A stretch of DNA of 64,000 nt from Siansivirga zeaxanthinifaciens CC-SAMT-1 (lineage in GTDB: Bacteria; Bacteroidota; Bacteroidia; Flavobacteriales; Flavobacteriaceae): positions 1-64,000 of the forward strand of contig NZ_CP007202.1 in the NCBI RefSeq assembly GCF_000941055.1, given 5' to 3'. The translations under genes were made by a program, and so were the position numbers. Numbering within the stretch: position 1 is the first letter of the stretch; each line of letters starts with the position of its first letter. The notes beneath the pieces were generated by a model that had not been told where the DNA came from, ran no database searches, and saw only the letters and a list, made by a program, of their open reading frames with translations. Of this stretch, positions 32,359-41,855 are shown piece by piece.

Positions 32359-32970
32359 ATGCATATTAAATCTGCCGAATTTATTATGAGTAACTCCGAT
32401 GTTGCTAAATGCCCTAAAAGCATGTTACCTGAATATGCTTTTATTGGACGAAGTAATGTTGGGAAATCGTCGCTTATTAACATGTTAACCCATCGAAAAA
32501 GTTTAGCAAAAACCTCGGGAAGGCCAGGAAAAACTCAATTAATTAATCATTTTTTAATTAATAAAAACTGGCATTTAGTCGATTTACCGGGCTATGGTTA
32601 TGCACGCGTTTCTAAAGATGCTAAGAAGGTTTTTCAAAAATTTATTACGCAATATTTTGCATTACGCGAACAGCTTGTAACCGCTTTTGTGCTAGTAGAT
32701 ATTAGACATTCACCACAGCCAATAGACTTAGAATTTATGCAGTGGTTAGGAGAAAATGGTGTGCCTTTTTCAATTATTTTCACAAAAGCCGATAAACTAA
32801 AGCCAAAAGCTATTGAAAAACACGTTGAAGATTACAAAGCCATTGTTTTAGAAACTTGGGAAGAAATGCCTAATTATTTTATTACCTCATCTAGTAACGA
32901 AACTGGAAAAGATGACGTACTAAACTACATAGACAATCTTAACAATAACATGGAATTAAGTTATTTCTAA
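32359..32970 (+). CDS. yihA: Ribosome biogenesis GTP-binding protein YihA/YsxC (EngB)
   Basis: EngB is a GTPase needed for assembly of the large ribosomal subunit. Its 203 residues include the P-loop GRSNVGKSSLINML (G1), the G2/G3 region LVDLPGYGYARVSK, TKADKLKPK (G4) and ITSSSNETGKDDV (G5). Length and motif spacing are normal. It ends 5 bases before the end of the convergent ABC permease gene, with no clear hairpin between. Confidence 0.95.
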   Translation: MHIKSAEFIMSNSDVAKCPKSMLPEYAFIGRSNVGKSSLINMLTHRKSLAKTSGRPGKTQLINHFLINKNWHLVDLPGYGYARVSKDAKKVFQKFITQYFALREQLVTAFVLVDIRHSPQPIDLEFMQWLGENGVPFSIIFTKADKLKPKAIEKHVEDYKAIVLETWEEMPNYFITSSSNETGKDDVLNYIDNLNNNMELSYF

Positions 32971-32975
32971 AAACT

Positions 32976-34070
32976 CTAATTTTTCACATCGAGCGCATCG
33001 CGAAGCGCATTACCTATAAGCATAAAAGCCATCACCAAGCTCATGATGCAAAATCCGGGAATGAGAGCTAAATAAGGTTTTCCCAAGATAATGTAATTAT
33101 AATGATCTTTAATCATAGCGCCCCAGCTTGCCATGGGAGGTTGCGCACCTATACCCAAAAAGCTCAAACCACTTTCTATTAAAATAGCCGCAGCAAAATT
33201 AGCTGCAGAAATTACTATAACCGGCGCCATAATATTGGGTAAAATATGCTTTGTTATAATTCTAAAATTATTAAAACCTAAAGCCCTTGCCGCCGTTACG
33301 TATTGCATTTCTTTAACACTAATTATTTGTCCGCGTACCACTCTAGCCACCTCTACCCACATGGTTAAGCCAACCGCTATAAACACCTGCCAAAACCCCT
33401 TTCCTAATGCCAATGTTATAGCAATTACAAGTAATAATGTTGGTATAGACCAGGTAACATTAATAATCCACATAATAACAGCATCAATCTTACCACCAAA
33501 ATAGCCTGCAATGCTGCCCATAAAAATTCCTATTATTAAGGAAATAAAAACAGCAACAAACCCGATAAAAAAGGAAATTCTAGCACCAACCAAAACACGA
33601 CTTAACAAATCGCGACCATATTTATCGGTACCAAATAAAAATGTTTTTTCGGCAATAAATGGTTCAGGGTTGTTATTTTGAAATACCTCTAAAGACAAAC
33701 TTTTTTCTGTTCCCTCTAACCCATCAGAAGCGTACTCTTTGTAGGTTAATTGGTTTGCCGTTATTCTATATTCTGAAATTGGAATTTCTGTATCTGTATT
33801 TTGCTTGCCAAAGAACAAATTTTCAAACCCACTTTGTTTAGATTTTATATGAGAAGGTATGGTTAACATTTTAACCGAAAAACCCGGTTTTTTAGAATGT
33901 ATAGCCAAATGCATTTGATTGGCATATTGCGAATTATCGGGTGCAAAAGCGTAAGCAAAAACCGAAACAACACCAACTAACACAATAAAATAGAAACTAA
34001 AAACGCCCCAAAAGTTCTTTTTAAACTTTTGGAGCGCTAATTGTTTTAATGAGTTTGATTTATGACTCAT
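32976..34070 (-). CDS. ABC transporter permease, oligopeptide/dipeptide type (DppC/OppC)
   Basis: The 364-residue inner-membrane protein has a short N-terminal cytoplasmic part, one membrane segment, a periplasmic domain of about 90 residues (containing FLFGTDKYGRDLLSRVLVGA at its end) and five more segments. The EAA loop is VTAARALGFNNFRIITKHIL, as in BPD_transp_1 permeases of peptide importers. A partner permease, ATPase or binding protein is not in the window, so substrate and direction cannot be confirmed. It follows prc with an 8-base gap. Confidence 0.88.
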   Translation of the reverse strand: MSHKSNSLKQLALQKFKKNFWGVFSFYFIVLVGVVSVFAYAFAPDNSQYANQMHLAIHSKKPGFSVKMLTIPSHIKSKQSGFENLFFGKQNTDTEIPISEYRITANQLTYKEYASDGLEGTEKSLSLEVFQNNNPEPFIAEKTFLFGTDKYGRDLLSRVLVGARISFFIGFVAVFISLIIGIFMGSIAGYFGGKIDAVIMWIINVTWSIPTLLLVIAITLALGKGFWQVFIAVGLTMWVEVARVVRGQIISVKEMQYVTAARALGFNNFRIITKHILPNIMAPVIVISAANFAAAILIESGLSFLGIGAQPPMASWGAMIKDHYNYIILGKPYLALIPGFCIMSLVMAFMLIGNALRDALDVKN

Positions 34071-34078
34071 ACAACTTT

Positions 34079-36229
34079 TTAATTTTTAACTGCAGCTGCT
34101 ACTTTTTTAATAGGACTTGAGGTTTTCAAATCTTCCAATACATTAAGCGCTTCTTCAATATAAATATCTTTACTTAAACTTTCATGCCAACGTTCTCTCT
34201 TTTCTTTTAAGTCTGTCGTATCCTTTTGAAAAAGCGACTTCTCATAAGATGTTGAGTCGAAAGTTAAATTAGTTGTATAGTTTGTTAAAGCATCAAATCG
34301 TTTAGCTTCTTCTTCGTTTAAATCTAAATTCTCTTTATACTTTTTAAAACTTAAAGGCACCAAGGTTTCATCAATTTTAGATTTTACCCATTTAGCATTT
34401 TCTTCAATGAGTTTTAACTGCGGGTTATTACTCATTCTCATTTTACTTTTCTTAATAGCATTTTCAAAATCGAAAACACCACTCCAAGTTTTATATTCGG
34501 CCGGATCTATTTCATCCCATGGCAATGGATTATCTTTATCTTTTTCACCTACATCAATAAAACTGAAACGCCCAGGTAAATTAACATCACTTTTAACGCC
34601 TTCCAACTGCACAGAACCACCATTAATTCTGTAATATTTTTGGGTTGTAACTGCTAATGCACCTAAATCGCCACTGGTATTATTACGCAACATATTATTT
34701 AAATTAATAACATTTTGAACCGTACCTTTTCCATAGGTTTGCTTACCACCAATAATAATAGCTCGCTTATAATCTTGCATTGCAGCCGACATAATTTCTG
34801 AAGCTGATGCCGATATTTCGTTCACTAAAATTACCAAAGGACCATCCCAAGAAATCGATTTATCTCGATCTTTCAAAACTTCTTTTGGTTGCCCTGTTGA
34901 ACGCACTTGTACCACAGGACCATCTTCAATAAACAAGCCTGCCATATCTACAACCGCCGGTAACGAACCACCGCCATTGTTACGTAAATCAAGCACTAAA
35001 CCTTCTATACCTTCTTTTTTAAGACGCTCGATTTCTGCTTTTACATCTTTAGCCGCATTGATGTTTTTATAATCTTTAAAATCCACATAAAATGATGGCA
35101 AATCGATAACACCAAAGGTCATTCCGTCTTTTTTAACAACGGCAGATTTCGCATAAGTTTCTGCCAATTCTATGATATCGCGGGTTATGGTAATATCTTT
35201 AATCGTGCCGTCTACTTTCTTAACCGTTAAAGTTACTTTTGTTCCTTTAGGGCCTTTAATATATTTTATGGCATCATTAATACGCATGCCCACGATGTTT
35301 ACAGGCAAATCTTCATCTTCTTGTTTTACTTTTAAAATTAAGTCTTCAACCTCCAACTCTTTACCGCGCCATGCTGGTCCGCCAGAAATTAATTCAATAA
35401 CTTTAATGTAATCCATTCGTTTTTGCAAACGCGCTCCAATACCTTCTAGTTTACCAGACATTCTTTCATCGAAATCCTCCTTGCTTTTAGGTGCTAGATA
35501 ATAGGTATGCGGATCGAATTCTTCAACAATAGTATTCACATATATTGCAAACCAATCTTCACGTGTTTGATCGTCGACAAAATCTTCAAAATAGATGTTT
35601 AATGATTTTAAAGTAGATTCACGGGCTTCTTTTTCAATTTCCGAATCTTTTTTCATCACGTAAGCAGGGTCTTTTGCTTTTGCTTTTCTTTCCTGTTCTA
35701 ACAAATCATCGTAATTTGATAAGGTTGAAAATTTAAGCTGCTTTCTCCAACGCTCGCGCATTTCTGCTTTGTTTTTTACGTAATCGGTATGCTCGTAATT
35801 GGTTTCGAACATTTCATCTTTAGAATAGTCGAAAGGTTTAGAAAGCACGTCTTTGTAAATTTCTTTAGCTTCTTCAATTCTTTTAAGCATACGATCGTTT
35901 ACCACATTGAAAAAATTAATTTGAGTAGCTTTAATTTCATCGTCTATAAGATATTTATATTGTTCGAACTCGGCATAATCCGATTTGTAAAAATAACGCT
36001 TAACAGGATCTACAATATCCAAATAATCTTTAAACAGTTCTTCAGAAAACTTATCATCAAAGTCTATAGGATCAAAATGCCCTTGCTCTAAAACAAATGT
36101 AATTACCTGAATAAGTAACTTATCTTTATCTGGATTTTCAAATTTTTTGGTAGTAAAACTGCATGAAGCAAATGCCAGTAACACCAATAACAATAGAACT
36201 TTGTAATTCCTTTTCATAATTTTTTTCAT
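34079..36229 (-). CDS. prc: Carboxy-terminal processing protease (Prc/Tsp, S41)
   Basis: This protease degrades proteins from their C-terminus in the periplasm and processes envelope proteins. The 716-residue protein has a lipoprotein-like signal (LLLLVLLAFASCSFTT), an N-terminal Tsp domain (about 40-235), a PDZ domain (about 245-335), the S41 core with the catalytic Ser of NEISASASEIMSAAMQDYK and Lys of GKQTYGKGTVQNV, and a C-terminal DUF3340-like tail. The domain order matches Prc rather than the shorter CtpA. It is transcribed with the downstream permease. No promoter was clearly recognised upstream. Confidence 0.93.
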   Translation of the reverse strand: MKKIMKRNYKVLLLLVLLAFASCSFTTKKFENPDKDKLLIQVITFVLEQGHFDPIDFDDKFSEELFKDYLDIVDPVKRYFYKSDYAEFEQYKYLIDDEIKATQINFFNVVNDRMLKRIEEAKEIYKDVLSKPFDYSKDEMFETNYEHTDYVKNKAEMRERWRKQLKFSTLSNYDDLLEQERKAKAKDPAYVMKKDSEIEKEARESTLKSLNIYFEDFVDDQTREDWFAIYVNTIVEEFDPHTYYLAPKSKEDFDERMSGKLEGIGARLQKRMDYIKVIELISGGPAWRGKELEVEDLILKVKQEDEDLPVNIVGMRINDAIKYIKGPKGTKVTLTVKKVDGTIKDITITRDIIELAETYAKSAVVKKDGMTFGVIDLPSFYVDFKDYKNINAAKDVKAEIERLKKEGIEGLVLDLRNNGGGSLPAVVDMAGLFIEDGPVVQVRSTGQPKEVLKDRDKSISWDGPLVILVNEISASASEIMSAAMQDYKRAIIIGGKQTYGKGTVQNVINLNNMLRNNTSGDLGALAVTTQKYYRINGGSVQLEGVKSDVNLPGRFSFIDVGEKDKDNPLPWDEIDPAEYKTWSGVFDFENAIKKSKMRMSNNPQLKLIEENAKWVKSKIDETLVPLSFKKYKENLDLNEEEAKRFDALTNYTTNLTFDSTSYEKSLFQKDTTDLKEKRERWHESLSKDIYIEEALNVLEDLKTSSPIKKVAAAVKN

Positions 36230-36322
36230 TCATTTTTAATTCTGTGACCCACAAGTAGCCCGCCATTATTTTACTAAAATAAAGAAAAAACCATGCCAAT
36301 AAACGTGTTTGCTACTAATTTT

Positions 36323-36350
36323 TTGTTAAACTGATTAAATACTATGTTTC
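36323..36350 (+). promoter_or_regulatory. Possible surE promoter
   Basis: TTG (36323-36325) and TATGTTTC (36343-36350) are spaced 17 bases apart, close to the Bacteroidota TTG-N19-TAnnTTTG pattern but with one mismatch and shorter spacing. The surE ATG is 43 bases downstream. Confidence 0.35.
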
Positions 36351-36393
36351 GATAGGAAATTATGTATTTTAGCGAGATAATTTATATTAAAAA

Positions 36394-37170
36394 ATGAGCA
36401 AAAAACCACTTATATTGGTTACAAACGATGATGGCATTAATGCGCCGGGCATTAGAACATTAATTCACGTTATGAATACCATTGGCGAGGTTGTTGTAGT
36501 AGCTCCAAACAGTCCGCAAAGCGGCATGGGTCATGCTATAACTTTAGACTCTACTTTATATGTTGAAAAAATAATTATTGATGAAGGCCCTCAAACCGAA
36601 TACAGCTGCTCTGGTACGCCTGCCGATTGTGTAAAATTAGCTATTAGAGAAAAGCTAACACGTAAACCAGATCTTTGTGTTTCTGGCATTAACCACGGTT
36701 CGAATTCATCTATAAACGTTATTTACTCGGGCACCATGAGTGCTGCGATTGAAGCGGGTATCGAAGGAATTCCTGCCATTGGATTTTCGTTATTAGATTA
36801 TGCCTGGAGTGCTAATTTTGAACACACAAAAGCATTTTTAAAAACCATTGCAGAAAATGTTTTGAAAAACGGATTACCTCAAGGCATCGTGTTAAATGTA
36901 AACATTCCTAATCTTGCAAAAAATGAGATTAAAGGCATTAAAATTTGCAGGCAAGCACGTGCAAATTGGGTAGAAGAATTCGATAAAAGAAAAACACCTC
37001 AAGGTAAAGATTATTATTGGTTAACGGGAAAGTTTGTAAATTTAGACGGTGGAGAAGATACCGATGAGTGGGCTTTGGAACATGGCTATGTTTCGGTTGT
37101 ACCAACTCAATTTGATTTAACAGCACACCACTACCTTAAAAACTTAAACGACTGGAATTTAAATGATTAA
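36394..37170 (+). CDS. surE: 5'/3'-nucleotidase SurE
   Basis: SurE removes phosphate from nucleoside monophosphates with a divalent metal. The 258-residue protein begins MSKKPLILVTNDDGINAPGI, with the metal-binding Asp pair, followed by VVVAPNSPQSGMGHAIT, SGTPADCVKLAI and SGINHGSNSSINVIYSGTMS. All are signature regions of the family. It starts a rightward run; the next gene overlaps it by 8 bases. Confidence 0.96.
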   Translation: MSKKPLILVTNDDGINAPGIRTLIHVMNTIGEVVVVAPNSPQSGMGHAITLDSTLYVEKIIIDEGPQTEYSCSGTPADCVKLAIREKLTRKPDLCVSGINHGSNSSINVIYSGTMSAAIEAGIEGIPAIGFSLLDYAWSANFEHTKAFLKTIAENVLKNGLPQGIVLNVNIPNLAKNEIKGIKICRQARANWVEEFDKRKTPQGKDYYWLTGKFVNLDGGEDTDEWALEHGYVSVVPTQFDLTAHHYLKNLNDWNLND

Positions 37171-37447
37171 AAAAGACATATTTATTGGCGCTTTTGTGGG
37201 TTTATTAGCTAATACCATTGGGCTTATTTTAGTAGCTACGCTTTTAGGAAAAGGAGACGATTTTGTTACCGTTATTCAGGCGGCAGCAAAAGAAGGTTTT
37301 TTGGGCAAACTCATAAGTTTAGGAGCTGTTTTAAACCTAATAGCCTTCTTCATTTTTATAAAAAAAAGAAAAGACTACAGAGCTCGTGGTGTACTATTAA
37401 TAACTATTTTTATTGCTGTTTTTACATTTGTTTTTAAACTCTTCTAA
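37163..37447 (+). CDS. Small membrane protein
   Basis: This is a 94-residue protein with three likely membrane segments: IFIGAFVGLLANTIGLILVA, about 45-65 and about 72-93, separated by KKRKDYRARG. It has no known catalytic motif. It overlaps surE by 8 bases and its stop directly precedes the lpxB ATG, so it is surely translated as part of this operon. The position between surE and lpxB is probably conserved in related genomes; the function is unknown. Confidence 0.75.
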   Translation: MIKKDIFIGAFVGLLANTIGLILVATLLGKGDDFVTVIQAAAKEGFLGKLISLGAVLNLIAFFIFIKKRKDYRARGVLLITIFIAVFTFVFKLF

Positions 37448-38560
37448 ATGAAGTATTACATTATTGCAGGAGAAGCATCAGGCGATTTACATGGCTCAAA
37501 CCTAATGAAAGCATTACAAAAAGAAGATGTTAATGCCGATTTTAGATTTTGGGGAGGCGATCTCATGCAAGCCGTTGGTGGCCATTTAGTAAAACATTAC
37601 AAAGAGCGTGCTTTTATGGGGTTTATTGAAGTAATCATGAACCTGAATGCCATTTTTAAAGATATTAAATTCTGCAAAAACGATATTGCGAATTACCAAC
37701 CAGATGTCATTATATTTATTGATAATTCCGGGTTTAATTTACGCATAGCGAAATGGGCTAAACAAGCCGGTTTTAAAACCAATTACTATATATCACCACA
37801 AGTTTGGGCATCTAGAGCTAGCCGGGTGAAAGATATTAAGCGAGACATCGATGCTATGTATGTTATACTTCCATTTGTAGAATCGTTTTACAAAAAATAC
37901 GATTACAAGGTAACGTTCGTGGGGCATCCATTAATTGATGCCATTGCCAATAGGGAACAAATAAGTGAATTTCAATTTAGAAAACAACATTTATTAAGTG
38001 ACATACCCATTATTGCATTACTACCCGGAAGTCGGAAACAAGAAATAAAAAATATGCTCTCGGTGATGCTTAGTCTGGTAGATGATTTCCCAAATTACGA
38101 GTTTGTTATTGCTGGAGCACCCAGTCAAGAGTATAGCTTTTACGAAACTTTTATAAAATCTAACAACGTAAAATTTATTTCGAATAAAACGTATGATTTA
38201 TTAAGCATGTCTACCGCTGCATTGGTTACTTCTGGCACTGCTACATTAGAAACTGCATTGTTTAAAGTACCTCAAGTCGTTTGTTACAAAGGGAGTCCCA
38301 TTTCGTATTTTATCGCAAAAAAAATAATTACCTTAAAATTTATTTCACTAGTAAATTTAGTTATGGATAAAGAAGTGGTTACAGAACTCATTCAAAATAA
38401 CTTCAACAAACAACAACTAAAAAAAGAACTAACTCGCATTTTAAACGAAGACGAGCGCAAAAAAATGTTTCTAAATTATTATGAATTAGAAAAAGCTTTG
38501 GGAGGTAAAGGTGCGAGTGAAAAAACAGCTCAATTAATTTTTAAATCATTATCGAATTAA
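37448..38560 (+). CDS. lpxB: Lipid-A-disaccharide synthase LpxB
   Basis: LpxB joins UDP-2,3-diacylglucosamine and lipid X to make the lipid A disaccharide at the inner membrane. Its 370 residues contain MKYYIIAGEASGDLHGSNLM at the N-terminus, YYISPQVWASRASRVKDIKR, LPGSRKQEIKNML and LVTSGTATLETALFKVPQVV. These are the GT19 family landmarks in the right order. The gene directly abuts its upstream neighbour and is followed after 6 bases by the NlpC/P60 gene. Confidence 0.96.
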   Translation: MKYYIIAGEASGDLHGSNLMKALQKEDVNADFRFWGGDLMQAVGGHLVKHYKERAFMGFIEVIMNLNAIFKDIKFCKNDIANYQPDVIIFIDNSGFNLRIAKWAKQAGFKTNYYISPQVWASRASRVKDIKRDIDAMYVILPFVESFYKKYDYKVTFVGHPLIDAIANREQISEFQFRKQHLLSDIPIIALLPGSRKQEIKNMLSVMLSLVDDFPNYEFVIAGAPSQEYSFYETFIKSNNVKFISNKTYDLLSMSTAALVTSGTATLETALFKVPQVVCYKGSPISYFIAKKIITLKFISLVNLVMDKEVVTELIQNNFNKQQLKKELTRILNEDERKKMFLNYYELEKALGGKGASEKTAQLIFKSLSN

Positions 38561-38566
38561 TTTCTT

Positions 38567-39157
38567 ATGAAAAAACTATTGCTATTAATTATTATTTTAA
38601 TTGCTGTAACTTCTTGCAAGTCTTCAAAGAAAACTCAAAACAAGAAACAAACGCCTATGGTTGTTATCTCTGATGAGCCTTCGACGCTAAGAACTTCATC
38701 AACAAATAACACTAGAAAAAAAGTCATCAAAACAAAAGATAAAGATCCTGAAAACGAAACTATAGAAACTCCAAGAACTAAAGCCGAAGCCATAACAGAT
38801 TATGCAAAACAGTTTGAAGGCGTAAAATACAAATGGGCAGGAACCACAAAAGAAGGTATGGATTGCTCTGGATTAGTTTACGAATCGTTTAGAGCTTTCG
38901 ATATTATTTTACCAAGAATTTCAAGAGATATTGCCAAATTGGGTGAGGAAGTGACTTTGAAACAAGTTAGCGAAGGTGATTTGTTGTTTTTTAGAACAAG
39001 TAATCGAAGAAATTCTATAAACCACGTTGGACTTGTTGTTTCGACCGACGATAGTATTAAATTTATACATGCTACAAACAGCGCCGGAGTAATTATCTCT
39101 AATTTATCTGAAGCATACTGGGATAAAGCCTTTGTTGAGGCGCGTCGTATTTTATAA
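38567..39157 (+). CDS. NlpC/P60-family lipoprotein peptidase
   Basis: The 196-residue protein starts with a lipoprotein signal (MKKLLLLIIILIAVTSCK; Cys 17). After a basic linker comes the NlpC/P60 domain (about 75-196) with the catalytic Cys in GMDCSGLVYESF, the His in SINHVGLVVS and a third polar residue in FIHATNSAGV. Such enzymes cut bonds between D-Glu and diaminopimelate in peptidoglycan. It should act in the periplasm, anchored in a membrane. It lies between lpxB and comEC on the same strand. Confidence 0.9.
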   Translation: MKKLLLLIIILIAVTSCKSSKKTQNKKQTPMVVISDEPSTLRTSSTNNTRKKVIKTKDKDPENETIETPRTKAEAITDYAKQFEGVKYKWAGTTKEGMDCSGLVYESFRAFDIILPRISRDIAKLGEEVTLKQVSEGDLLFFRTSNRRNSINHVGLVVSTDDSIKFIHATNSAGVIISNLSEAYWDKAFVEARRIL

Positions 39158-39180
39158 GATTTTTCGTATATTCGGCGAGT

Positions 39181-41217
39181 ATGAAGGTACTCAATTTTAC
39201 TATAATAAAACTCTTAGTTTTTTTTATTATTGGCATTATTATTTGCCATTATTCAAACATGTCTCCAACTCAAAGTATTGTTGTTAGCTGTGTATTAACA
39301 TGCGCTTTGCTCATTATTCTAATTGCTTCAAAAAACAAGTTTAACCAAAGTATTTGGTTTGGATGCGTAGCCTATGTAACAGCAATAAGTATTGGGGTGT
39401 TAACAACAAACCTTCACAACCAAATACATTTTAAAAATCATTATTCTAAAATTATTTTAAATGAAAACGACCAAGTACTTGTTGCTTTCAAAATTAAAGA
39501 AATACTTAAACCTGGAAAGTATCATAATAAATATGTTGCTCAAATTATTAAAATAAACAAGCAAGAAGCTCAGGGTAAAGTGCTTCTTAACATTGTAAAA
39601 GACAGCACTAAAAACAATATAGATGTAGATAATATATACATTACTAAAACGGATTTAAAAACGATAAACACGCCATTAAACCCAAGTGAATTTAATTACA
39701 AAGATTACTTAATGATACAATACATTTACCATCAAATCTATTTATCTAAACAGGAACTCTTTGAAGCCTCTACAAAAACCACCACTATTTACGGTTGGGC
39801 TAACCAGTTAAGAAATCATATTAATAAAAAACTGCAAAAGTTCAAATTTAATCCAGATGTTACGGCGATTGTGAACGCTTTAATATTAGGACAACGACAG
39901 GATATTAGCGCAGCGGTTTACAGTGATTACAACAATGCAGGGGCTATTCATATATTAGCGGTTTCCGGACTTCATGTTGGTATAATATTGCTAATACTTA
40001 ACTATCTGTTAAAACCATTGGAGTACTTAACTAATGGTAGGTTTGTAAAACCGTTTCTATTAATTTGTTTTTTATGGTGTTTTGCAATTATAACGGGTTT
40101 ATCGGCATCGGTAACTCGAGCTGTAACCATGTTTAGTATTTTAACCATTGCTTTACACCTAAAAAGACCAACCAACACTTATAACACAATTGCCCTAAGC
40201 GCCTTTGTTTTATTGCTATTCAAACCCTTGTTTTTGTTCGATGTTGGGTTTCAATTAAGTTATGTCGCCGTTTTAGGCATTTTAATTATCGACCCCATAC
40301 TTTACAAGTTATGGCAAACCAAATATGGAGTTTTAGATAAATTATGGCATACTTTAACCATTACCATTTCGGCGCAATTAGGAATTTTACCCATAAGTTT
40401 ATTTTATTTTCATCAGTTTCCTGGCTTATTTTTTATAACTAATCTTGTAATAATACCCTTTTTAGGTTTCATTTTAGGTTTTGGAATTCTCATTATTATT
40501 CTTGCTTCACTAAACCTGCTACCCGCTTTTGTTGCACAATTGTTTGAAACGATTATTAATGTGATGAATGCTTTTATATCATGGATTTCGCAGCAAACTG
40601 TATTTATAATTAAAGACATTCCGTTTAATATCTGGTTCTTAATAGCATCATATTTATTTATAACATCTGCATTTAGAATATGTTTAAGAAGAAGCGGAAC
40701 TAACATCATGCTCGTACTTGTAAGTATTGTAAGTTTTCAAATAGCTATTATTTTCACGAAACTAGAACAACCTAACTATCAATTTATTGTTTTTCATAAA
40801 AACAGACAGACGCTGCTAGCAAACATAAAAAACAACACCCTTTTTGTGGCCTCAGATCTAGATAGCATAAAGATTTCTGAAAATAAAACAATTAAAAATT
40901 TTGCTACAGACCATTTTATTAAAAACATTTCTGTAGACCCTTTAAAAAAAATTCACCTACTAAAAAAAACTAAGCTTTTATTAGTAGATAGTTTGGGAAT
41001 TTATAATGTAAAATCGTTTAAACCCGATTATATTTTATTAAGACAATCACCAAAAATAAACCTCAACCGATTAATAGATTCTATTAACCCGAAAGTAATT
41101 ATTGCAGATGGCAGCAATTACAAATCTTATTTAGATTATTGGGAAACTGTTTGTAAAAAAAGAAAACTCCCATTTCACCAAACTGGTAAAATGGGAGCTT
41201 ATATTATTAATTATTAA
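39181..41217 (+). CDS. comEC: ComEC/Rec2-family DNA uptake channel protein
   Basis: ComEC forms the inner-membrane channel for single-stranded DNA during natural transformation. The 678-residue protein has an N-terminal DUF4131-like domain (about 25-190), the Competence domain (about 225-490, with IHILAVSGLHVGIILLILNY and TGLSASVTRAVTMFSI) and many membrane segments. The C-terminal 170 residues are soluble but lack the HxHxDH motif of the metallo-beta-lactamase domain present in Bacillus ComEC, so that domain is reduced. It is last in the surE-lpxB run. Its 3' end holds the terminator of the convergent neighbour. Confidence 0.88.
   Translation: MKVLNFTIIKLLVFFIIGIIICHYSNMSPTQSIVVSCVLTCALLIILIASKNKFNQSIWFGCVAYVTAISIGVLTTNLHNQIHFKNHYSKIILNENDQVLVAFKIKEILKPGKYHNKYVAQIIKINKQEAQGKVLLNIVKDSTKNNIDVDNIYITKTDLKTINTPLNPSEFNYKDYLMIQYIYHQIYLSKQELFEASTKTTTIYGWANQLRNHINKKLQKFKFNPDVTAIVNALILGQRQDISAAVYSDYNNAGAIHILAVSGLHVGIILLILNYLLKPLEYLTNGRFVKPFLLICFLWCFAIITGLSASVTRAVTMFSILTIALHLKRPTNTYNTIALSAFVLLLFKPLFLFDVGFQLSYVAVLGILIIDPILYKLWQTKYGVLDKLWHTLTITISAQLGILPISLFYFHQFPGLFFITNLVIIPFLGFILGFGILIIILASLNLLPAFVAQLFETIINVMNAFISWISQQTVFIIKDIPFNIWFLIASYLFITSAFRICLRRSGTNIMLVLVSIVSFQIAIIFTKLEQPNYQFIVFHKNRQTLLANIKNNTLFVASDLDSIKISENKTIKNFATDHFIKNISVDPLKKIHLLKKTKLLLVDSLGIYNVKSFKPDYILLRQSPKINLNRLIDSINPKVIIADGSNYKSYLDYWETVCKKRKLPFHQTGKMGAYIINY
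41159..41197 (-). terminator. Terminator of the thioredoxin-like gene, within the comEC 3' end
   Basis: On the minus strand CTCCCATTTTACC, a 5-base loop and GGTGAAATGGGAG form a 13-bp stem with one mismatch, followed by TTTTCTTTTTTT. It lies about 25 bases past the stop of the leftward gene at 41221 and is also coding sequence (LPFHQTGKMGAYI) for comEC. Confidence 0.75.
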
Positions 41218-41220
41218 ATT

Positions 41221-41769
41221 CTAACCTTTAAATTCAGATTTAAAACTTGCATAATAGGCATTAAATTGTTCCTGAGTTTCAATAGCTTTATGTTCGTCGT
41301 TTTTAAACATTTTTAAATACAACTCTATTTGAGGCGGTGTTTGATACCCTCGTATTGGCGTAATTACTTCTCCCTTTTCATCAAAAAACACAACGGTTGG
41401 ATACGCACTAATTTTAAGATATCGAGCAAAATCGTGTACCGAATTTCTTCTGTTTGCTAATTCCGGATTGTAATTGGCATTCGCGTAGGTATTATTTTTA
41501 TAAGTTACAACGTCGTTTCCTTCGCCATTAAACTTAACAGCATAATAATGCTCATTCACATATTTAGCAACATCTGCATTGTGAAAGGTGTTTTTATCCA
41601 GCATTTTACAGGGTCCGCACCAATTTGTATAAACATCCATCATAATTTTCTTGGGTGTTTTCTTTTGAAGTTCTAAAGCTTCATTTAAGGTTACCCAATG
41701 AATTTCTTGAGCATGAATACTTAACGAAATTAAGAAATTCAATACCAATGTGTAAATAATTTTTTTCAT
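41221..41769 (-). CDS. Thioredoxin-fold protein, exported
   Basis: The 182-residue protein has a signal peptide (MKKIIYTLVLNFLISLSIHA) and a thioredoxin-like domain with the redox motif VYTNWCGPCKMLDKNTF (CGPC) and the cis-Pro region ISAYPTVVFFDEKGEVITPI. It resembles the DUF255/thioredoxin_7 group found in the periplasm of Bacteroidota, which reduce or isomerise disulfides. The partner is unknown. It is convergent with comEC and downstream of a terminated POT transporter gene, so it is probably transcribed alone. Confidence 0.85.
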   Translation of the reverse strand: MKKIIYTLVLNFLISLSIHAQEIHWVTLNEALELQKKTPKKIMMDVYTNWCGPCKMLDKNTFHNADVAKYVNEHYYAVKFNGEGNDVVTYKNNTYANANYNPELANRRNSVHDFARYLKISAYPTVVFFDEKGEVITPIRGYQTPPQIELYLKMFKNDEHKAIETQEQFNAYYASFKSEFKG

Positions 41770-41802
41770 AGTTATTATGTTGTAAAAACAGTTTCTAACT
41801 TA

Positions 41803-41833
41803 CAAAAAATGCTCCAAACTAGGAGCATTTTAT
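41803..41833 (-). terminator. Terminator after the POT transporter gene at 41856
   Basis: On the minus strand AAATGCTCC, a 7-base loop and GGAGCATTT form a perfect stem, followed by further Ts (TTTGTAAG). It lies about 25 bases past the stop at 41856. Confidence 0.75.
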
Positions 41834-41855
41834 ATATTTTTTAAACTTTTATTCG

